Positions 6,721 to 11,001 of a stretch of DNA of 11,001 nucleotides are shown piece after piece. Each line of letters begins with the position of its first letter. Positions within the stretch are counted from its first letter, which is position 1. Origin of the DNA: Lachnoclostridium sp. UBA933 (lineage in GTDB: Bacteria > Bacillota > Clostridia > Lachnospirales > Lachnospiraceae); NCBI GenBank assembly GCA_002293545.1, contig DBDL01000205.1:1508-12508 (forward strand), written 5' to 3'. Both the position numbers and the translations under genes were made by a program. The notes beneath the pieces were generated by a model. The model saw only the letters and a program-made list of their open reading frames with translations, searched no databases and was not told the origin of the DNA.

Positions 6721-8025
6721 ATGAAACAATATATAATTAAAGGCGGGAAACCGTTACGCGGAAGTGTTACGATCGGAGGAGCCAAAAACTCGGCATTAGG
6801 GATTTTAGTGGCGTCCGTAATGACAAACGAGCCTGTTATTGTCGAGAATTTGCCGGATATCGGTGACGTTCAGGTATTGCTGAATGCCATTCGGGAAATC
6901 GGTGCAATTGTAGAGCAAATTGATGAACATACGGTGCGGATTAATGCGTCACTGGTTGGCGATGTCTGCATGGATTATGACTTTATTCGCAAGATTAGAG
7001 GTTCTTATTATTTTATAGGAGCAATGCTTGGCAAGCGTCGGAAAGCAACGGTTGCTTTGCCGGGAGGCTGTCAGATCGGAACCCGTCCGATTGATCAGCA
7101 TATAAAAGGGTTTGAAGCATTAGGCGCAAAAATATCAATTGAGCATGGAAATGTGGAGGCCGTTACGGATAAATTAGTAGGAAGCCATATTTACCTTGAT
7201 TGTATCAGCGTCGGTGCAACCATAAATATTATGATGGCGGCATGTATGGCGGAAGGAAAAACCATTATCGAGAATCCGGCAAAGGAGCCGCATATTGTTG
7301 ATGTGGCAAACTTCCTGAACAGTATGGGCGCGGATATAAAAGGCGCCGGTACGGATACCATAAGAATCCGCGGGGTAGAATCACTTCATGGAACGACCTA
7401 CTCGATCATTCCGGATCAAATCGAAGCGGGAACCTATATGATGGCGGCGGCAGCGACCGGCGGTGATGTATTGATTCAAAATGTGATACCGAAGCATTTG
7501 GACGTTATAAGCGCTAAATTGATTGAGATTGGCGTTACCGTCGAGGAATACCCGGATGCTGTCCGCGTTATTGCCAATAAAAAGCTTCGCCACACCAATG
7601 TAAAAACATTTCCCTATCCCGGTTTCCCGACGGATATGCAACCGCAGTTTGCGGCACTGCTCTCACTGTCGGAGGGGACCAGTATGGTGACGGAAACGGT
7701 TTTTGAAGACCGTTTAAAATATACCTCGGAGCTTTGCCGTATGGGAGCCAAAATCAAAGTAGAAGGAACGACGGCATTTATTACCGGAGTTGACGGATTA
7801 GAAAGTGCAGCCGTATGTGCGCCGGATCTTCGTGCCGGAGCAGCATTGGTAATTGCGGCACTGGCAGCCGACGGATATACAACCATTGACCAGATTGAAT
7901 ATATCGAAAGAGGATATGAAGGGGTCTGTGAGAAAATACGTAATCTTGGCGGTGTCATGGAAAAAATAGATATTGATGATAACAGTGATATACAAAGATT
8001 TAAGCTTCGCGCGAGCAATCAGTAG
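6721..8025 (+). CDS. murA: UDP-N-acetylglucosamine 1-carboxyvinyltransferase MurA
   Basis: MurA transfers enolpyruvate from PEP to UDP-GlcNAc, the first committed step of peptidoglycan precursor synthesis, in the cytosol. The start is firm: GGAGGT at 6710-6715, 5 nt before ATG 6721. The family signature residues are present: Lys22-Asn23 in GGAKNSAL, the catalytic loop LPGGCQIGTRP with Cys117 (the residue fosfomycin modifies), Asp305 in GFPTDMQ, Arg371 in DLRAGAAL and Arg397 in IERGYE. A Cys rather than Asp in the loop predicts the usual fosfomycin-sensitive form. The two-lobed inside-out alpha/beta fold length (434 aa against about 420) fits, with a slightly long tail. That tail (LRASNQ, stop) is encoded by the first copy of a three-copy repeat running into the downstream gap. 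Low-GC Gram-positives often carry two MurA paralogues; this could be either. Confidence 0.97.
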   Translation: MKQYIIKGGKPLRGSVTIGGAKNSALGILVASVMTNEPVIVENLPDIGDVQVLLNAIREIGAIVEQIDEHTVRINASLVGDVCMDYDFIRKIRGSYYFIGAMLGKRRKATVALPGGCQIGTRPIDQHIKGFEALGAKISIEHGNVEAVTDKLVGSHIYLDCISVGATINIMMAACMAEGKTIIENPAKEPHIVDVANFLNSMGADIKGAGTDTIRIRGVESLHGTTYSIIPDQIEAGTYMMAAAATGGDVLIQNVIPKHLDVISAKLIEIGVTVEEYPDAVRVIANKKLRHTNVKTFPYPGFPTDMQPQFAALLSLSEGTSMVTETVFEDRLKYTSELCRMGAKIKVEGTTAFITGVDGLESAAVCAPDLRAGAALVIAALAADGYTTIDQIEYIERGYEGVCEKIRNLGGVMEKIDIDDNSDIQRFKLRASNQ

Positions 8026-8116
8026 TAAAGTGACATGCAGATTTTACACTTCGCGCGAGCATCAATAATAAAATGACATACAAAATTACACTTCGCGCAG
8101 GCAGTGAATAATAAGG
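8005..8116 (+). repeat. Three-copy 42-44 bp direct repeat from murA 3' end to metY leader
   Basis: Copies begin at 8005 (44 bp), 8049 (42 bp) and 8091 (partial, about 26 bp). Each opens with CTTCGCGC; the first two continue GAGC and contain the palindrome TCGCGCGA. Each has a stop-rich AGTAGTAA or AATAATAA segment. The two longer copies also share an A/T-rich stretch of the form AAARTGACATRCA followed by TTACA. The first copy encodes the last residues and the stop of murA; the third runs into the metY ribosome binding site. The copies differ in length, so they are not coding as a set. Confidence 0.88.
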
Positions 8117-8123
8117 AGAAAAA

Positions 8124-9380
8124 ATGAAAATAGAAACAAAATGCTTACATTCCGGTTACACGCCGGAGAACGGAGAACCGCGGGTGGTTCCGATCGTACA
8201 GAGCACTACTTATAAATATAATTCTACAGAAGAGTTAGGCGATATCTTTAATTTGCCGGACAGGCATATCTATTCCCGATTTTCAAACCCAACCGTAGAC
8301 GCTGTAGAGAAAAAAATTGCCGATTTGGAAGGCGGAGTAGGCGCGATGTGTACTTCTTCCGGACAAGCGGCTTCTCTCATTTCTATCCTAAATATTTGCA
8401 ATGCGGGAGATAGTTTTATCAGTACCGGAGCAATCTATGGGGGAACGGTCAATTTATTTGCGGTAACCTTAAAGAAAATGGGGATTGAGTGTATTTTTAT
8501 AGATGCAGAAAGCTCAGAGGAAGAAATTCAGGCAGCTATGAAACCGAATACCAGAGCATTTTTTGGTGAAACTTTGGCCAATCCGGCGCTGACCGTTTTG
8601 GATATTGAAAAATTTGCAGGGATAGCTCATAAAAATAAGCTGCCGCTGATTATTGACAATACATTTCCGACACCGATTCTGTGCAGACCGATTGAATTTG
8701 GCGCCGACATTGTTGTTCATTCCACATCGAAATATATGGATGGTCATGCACTGCAAGTAGGGGGTGTGATCGTAGACGGAGGAACATTTGATTGGACAAA
8801 CGGCAAGTTCCCTGAGTTTACGGAGCCTGACGAATCTTATCATGGAGTGGTTTACTCAGAATTGTTCGGTAAATCCGCATACATAATTAAGGCGAGAATG
8901 CAACTGATGCGGGATTTCGGGGCGTACCCGTCTGCAAATTCTGCATTCTTATTAAATCTTGGGCTGGAAACCTTGGCAATCCGTATGGAGCGTTATTGTA
9001 AAAATGCAAAAAAGGTCGCGGAGTATTTTGCTTCATCCGATCAAGTCGAAAGTGTCGTATACCCAGGATTGGAAGGGGACGTTTATTATGAACGTGCCAA
9101 AAAATATTTACCGGATGGAACAAGCGGCGTTATCTCCTTTACGATAAAAGGCGGCAGGGAAGCGGCAATCAAATTTATGGACAGCTTGAAGCTTGCTTCA
9201 AATGAAGTCCATGTTGCCGATATCCGTACCTGTGTACTGCATCCGGCAAGTGAAACGCATCGTCAGCTTACCGACGAACAACTGCTTGCAGCAGGAATTA
9301 ATCCCGGTATGATACGGTTTTCCGTAGGGCTGGAAAATGCGGAGGACATTATTGACGACATCAAGCAGGCTTTTATCTGA
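8124..9380 (+). CDS. metY: O-acetylhomoserine sulfhydrylase (PLP enzyme)
   Basis: This enzyme makes homocysteine from O-acetylhomoserine and sulfide (direct sulfhydrylation) for methionine synthesis in the cytosol. It belongs to the Cys/Met-metabolism PLP family. Visible features are YSRFSNPT (Tyr50, Arg52) at the subunit-shared phosphate site, SSGQAA (78-83), Tyr105 in GAIYGGT stacking on the cofactor, Asp178 in LIIDNTF contacting the pyridine nitrogen, and the PLP Lys203 in HSTSKYMDGH. The length of 418 aa and the motif set favour O-acetylhomoserine sulfhydrylase over the shorter cystathionine gamma-synthase or beta-lyase (about 380-400 aa); a methionine gamma-lyase activity cannot be excluded. 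The start has AAGGAG (8113-8118) 5 nt upstream. No SAM riboswitch or T-box is visible in the short leader, and no terminator separates it from murA, so read-through from murA is possible. Confidence 0.93.
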   Translation: MKIETKCLHSGYTPENGEPRVVPIVQSTTYKYNSTEELGDIFNLPDRHIYSRFSNPTVDAVEKKIADLEGGVGAMCTSSGQAASLISILNICNAGDSFISTGAIYGGTVNLFAVTLKKMGIECIFIDAESSEEEIQAAMKPNTRAFFGETLANPALTVLDIEKFAGIAHKNKLPLIIDNTFPTPILCRPIEFGADIVVHSTSKYMDGHALQVGGVIVDGGTFDWTNGKFPEFTEPDESYHGVVYSELFGKSAYIIKARMQLMRDFGAYPSANSAFLLNLGLETLAIRMERYCKNAKKVAEYFASSDQVESVVYPGLEGDVYYERAKKYLPDGTSGVISFTIKGGREAAIKFMDSLKLASNEVHVADIRTCVLHPASETHRQLTDEQLLAAGINPGMIRFSVGLENAEDIIDDIKQAFI

Positions 9381-9476
9381 TTTTTTGTGTTTTGTCACAT
9401 AGAATAACTTTCTGCCGACAGGCAGATATACAGCATAGACAATAAATGCGGCACAAGCAATACATACAGCATAAGC

Positions 9477-9524
9477 AAAACATAAGCGGCTGGTTAAAAA
9501 CACAGCCGCTTATGTTTTGTTTTT
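9477..9524 (+). terminator. Strong intrinsic terminator of metY, partly bidirectional
   Basis: A perfect 16-bp stem (9477-9492 aaaacataagcggctg with 9503-9518) closes a 10-nt loop (gttaaaaaca) and is followed by GTTTTT (9519-9524). On the minus strand the same stem ends with TTTT only, so it may also serve the convergent LiaF-like gene, whose stop lies just beyond at 9531. The stretch between the metY stop and the stem (9381-9476) holds only short A-rich near-repeats (acagcata, cataagc). Confidence 0.93.
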
Positions 9525-9530
9525 CACTGC

Positions 9531-10268
9531 TCAGACATAAAAAATCTCAATACCCGAAAATCTAGCGTTTCCATGTAACCTTACGGTTTTTTCAAAATCA
9601 TTATGGGAACGTCCTTTGTGTTCGTCGATACCGCCAAGGAATGTTTCCATGCCATTTTCCACATTCCAATTTCTCGGTAAGTAGAGTTCTATCCCGCTGA
9701 ATGAAGCCTCAAGATAAATATCTGCGGAATCTCCCTGAATTATGGCATTATCAAAATATACTTTAATGCCGCCGAAATCACACTGTAAGTTCGCCCTTTT
9801 AAAATTATCGGATTCGATATATTTAATACCGGTACTGAAACGGGTGCTGAACACAACCGTATTCCCATCAGAGGAATTAATAACCTCCGGCTGAACGTCA
9901 GAATCTGAAACCGTTTCGCTCCAATGACTGTGATAATGGCTGGTTGACCACCACGAATTTTTTTTCTTGTGAAAAATAACACTTAATCCGATACTTCCGA
10001 GCAGTGCCGTAAGCAGGACTGTCCAAGGGGTCAAAGCAGTGATTCCCCACTCATTGTCAAATAAGATACATAGACATGCCGCAGGAAATAAAATTCCCGC
10101 AAAGTTTAGTCTGGGGATGCTATAAAGGATAATTCCTCCCAAGCCAACCGATAAAATAACGGTCACCAGACTGATGTCACCAAGATACCCCATTCTCTCT
10201 GTTATAATCATAACTGCCGCTAAGAGGAAAACCCCTCCCACATATAAACTATGAACTTTTCGTTTCAT
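9531..10268 (-). CDS. LiaF-like four-helix membrane protein
   Basis: The start at 10268 has GGAGG 7 nt upstream. Four hydrophobic segments (residues about 8-24, 33-50, 54-71, 78-99) form a compact membrane domain. They are followed by a polar, His/Ser/Trp-rich hinge (100-135) and a soluble beta-rich C-terminal domain (about 138-245) with repeated glycine turns: TRFSTGIKYIES, CDFGGIKVYFDN, EASFSGIELYLPRNW and NARFSGIEIFYV. This matches the layout of LiaF / cell-wall-active-antibiotic response proteins (formerly DUF2154). LiaF itself is a membrane inhibitor of the LiaRS envelope-stress system. Here no histidine kinase is adjacent; the partner is a stand-alone LytTR regulator 24 bp upstream in the same operon. 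By analogy with LytTR regulatory systems, it may hold that regulator inactive at the membrane (inference). Confidence 0.87.
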   Translation of the reverse strand: MKRKVHSLYVGGVFLLAAVMIITERMGYLGDISLVTVILSVGLGGIILYSIPRLNFAGILFPAACLCILFDNEWGITALTPWTVLLTALLGSIGLSVIFHKKKNSWWSTSHYHSHWSETVSDSDVQPEVINSSDGNTVVFSTRFSTGIKYIESDNFKRANLQCDFGGIKVYFDNAIIQGDSADIYLEASFSGIELYLPRNWNVENGMETFLGGIDEHKGRSHNDFEKTVRLHGNARFSGIEIFYV

Positions 10269-10292
10269 AAAACAACCTCCAATCTTTCCGAT

Positions 10293-10757
10293 TTATCGTT
10301 TCTTCCATTTTTCCTCCAGACGATTTGCAAGTGCCTTATAGTAATGGCGTGAAACGTAAACTTTCTTGTGTGTGCTGTTAAACTCAACAACACTGGAGGC
10401 GGTCAGGTTTTTGGTAACCGAATAGACATGATTGATGTTGATAATGGTGGATTTAGATATCCGCAGAAAATATCCGGGTAAAAAGTCTTCCAATTCGTAT
10501 AACCGTAAGTCCGTCATAAAAATACTTTCCGCCGTATGTGCTTTGATCTCCCTTTCCGATGTTTCAAAAAACAAGATATCTTTCAGAGGAATATAATAAT
10601 GGGTCATTCCTTTCTTTAACATCATGCATTCGGGAGATGAATCTTCCCGGACAATAAACCGCTGGATATTCTGAATCGGATCATTCAATTGCCGGCATTG
10701 AATAATCACTTCATCTTCGACCAATGTTTTGTCAATTTCGATTCGTACCTTCACCAT
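10293..10757 (-). CDS. LytTR-family DNA-binding regulator without receiver domain
   Basis: This 154-residue protein carries a C-terminal LytTR domain (about 46-148), recognisable from YYIPLKDILFFETSEREIKAHT, the LYELEDFLP segment and FLRISKSTIININHV. The N-terminal 45 residues are short and do not form a CheY-like receiver, so it is not a classical phosphorylated response regulator. LytTR proteins bind direct-repeat sites in target promoters. It is the first gene of a two-gene minus-strand operon with the LiaF-like protein, the arrangement of LytTR regulatory systems, in which a membrane protein antagonises the regulator. ATG 10757 is preceded closely by GAGGTGAG; GTG at the second codon would give more normal spacing, a one-residue uncertainty. 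Self-activation of its own promoter is likely from family knowledge; I could not define binding repeats with confidence. Confidence 0.9.
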   Translation of the reverse strand: MVKVRIEIDKTLVEDEVIIQCRQLNDPIQNIQRFIVREDSSPECMMLKKGMTHYYIPLKDILFFETSEREIKAHTAESIFMTDLRLYELEDFLPGYFLRISKSTIININHVYSVTKNLTASSVVEFNSTHKKVYVSRHYYKALANRLEEKWKKR

Positions 10758-10795
10758 CTCACCTCTTTCCCATTTGATTTTTTGGGATTAATCTT

Positions 10796-10823
10796 ATTAT
10801 AGCAATGTCTGTTTATTTGTAAA
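10796..10823 (-). promoter_or_regulatory. Promoter of the LytTR/LiaF-like operon
   Basis: Read on the minus strand, TTTACA (10823-10818) and TATAAT (10801-10796) are separated by 16 bp. The -10 is a perfect consensus and the -35 matches five of six positions. The start point would lie near 10789, giving a leader of about 30 nt before ATG 10757. A weak 7-bp inverted repeat (agaaaac 10825-10831, gttttct 10844-10850) sits just upstream of the -35 and could be a regulatory site or a weak cysS terminator. Confidence 0.75.
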
Positions 10824-10882
10824 TAGAAAACAGGCAAGTGGTTGTTTTCTGATGCTGACAGGTAATTTTACCGTATTGAAAG

Positions 10883-11001
10883 TTATTTCTGTTCCCATAC
10901 GGTTCCCTCTCTTGTATCTTTGATGGTGATACCCTTTGCAGATAGCTCTTCGCGGATGGCATCGGCGGTTTTGAAGTCTTTTGCCTTTTTTGCTTCGGCT
11001 C
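10883..11001 (-). CDS. cysS: Cysteinyl-tRNA synthetase, C-terminal end (partial)
   Basis: Only the last 39 codons are in the window; the gene continues past the right edge. Reading the minus strand, the frame gives AEAKKAKDFKTADAIREEL, then SAKGITIKDTREGTVWEQK and a TAA stop at 10885-10883. This is the hallmark C-terminus of CysRS, a helical segment (RxxKDFxxADxIRxEL) followed by GIxxxDTxxGxxW. The enzyme charges tRNA-Cys in the cytosol. The catalytic domain and zinc site lie outside the window. It is on the same strand as the LytTR/LiaF-like operon, about 125 bp upstream of it, but that operon has its own promoter. Confidence 0.9.
   Translation of the reverse strand, partial: AEAKKAKDFKTADAIREELSAKGITIKDTREGTVWEQK

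Noticed and set aside
8026..8123. SAM riboswitch or T-box controlling metY
   Set aside because: The leader is under 100 bp and filled by the direct repeats. No T-box sequence, SAM-I core or terminator pair is visible.
10825..10850. Intrinsic terminator for cysS on the minus strand
   Set aside because: 7-bp A/T-rich stem, 12-nt loop and only ATTTA after it. It also abuts the LytTR promoter -35, so a regulatory role is as likely.
1..11001. Mobile elements, integrases, toxin-antitoxin pairs, tRNA genes or defence genes
   Set aside because: No recognisable protein motif, terminal inverted repeat or cloverleaf was found on either strand.

Overview
The window looks like chromosomal DNA from a low-GC Gram-positive bacterium of the Clostridia, most likely Lachnospiraceae. 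The evidence is the mix of families: a first gene resembling uncharacterised proteins I associate with Lachnospiraceae, a Firmicutes-type large SRP RNA directly behind tadA, a LytTR/LiaF-like regulator pair, and strong GGAGG-type ribosome binding sites throughout. I see no phage, transposon, CRISPR or plasmid genes.

Layout, left to right. (1) Positions 2-1792 (+) hold the 3' part of an uncharacterised gene whose two globular ends are separated by about fifteen 14-residue tandem repeats. (2) Positions 1985-2446 (+) are tadA, the tRNA adenosine deaminase. Its last bases contain the -35 box of a near-consensus promoter for (3) the large SRP RNA, about 2506-2770. (4) Positions 2795-5101 and 5118-6566 (+) form a tight two-gene unit of unknown function. 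The first protein starts with a cyclic-nucleotide-binding-like fold. The second joins a TPR-like helical domain, an acidic proline-rich repeat linker and a C-terminal domain that reads as a SpoVK/CbbX-type AAA+ module with every catalytic motif lost. In Bacillus and many relatives dnaX follows tadA and the SRP RNA; here this pair sits there instead. (5) Positions 6721-8025 (+) are murA with its own promoter. Its 3' end runs into a three-copy 42-44 bp direct repeat that fills the gap to (6) metY (8124-9380, +), O-acetylhomoserine sulfhydrylase. (7) A strong hairpin at 9477-9524 separates metY from the convergent minus-strand unit. (8) On the minus strand a LytTR regulator (10757-10293) is followed by a LiaF-like membrane protein (10268-9531), a probable regulator/membrane-inhibitor pair with its own promoter. 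(9) The right edge holds the C-terminus of cysS (minus strand).

Functionally the window mixes housekeeping genes (tRNA editing, protein targeting, peptidoglycan precursor synthesis, sulfur amino acid synthesis, tRNA charging) with lineage-specific genes of unknown role. The most unusual part is the 2795-6566 pair, in which both proteins carry nucleotide-binding folds that appear to have lost their ligand or catalytic residues. This suggests a scaffolding or sensing role rather than enzymatic activity. That is inference from motif reading, not a demonstrated function.
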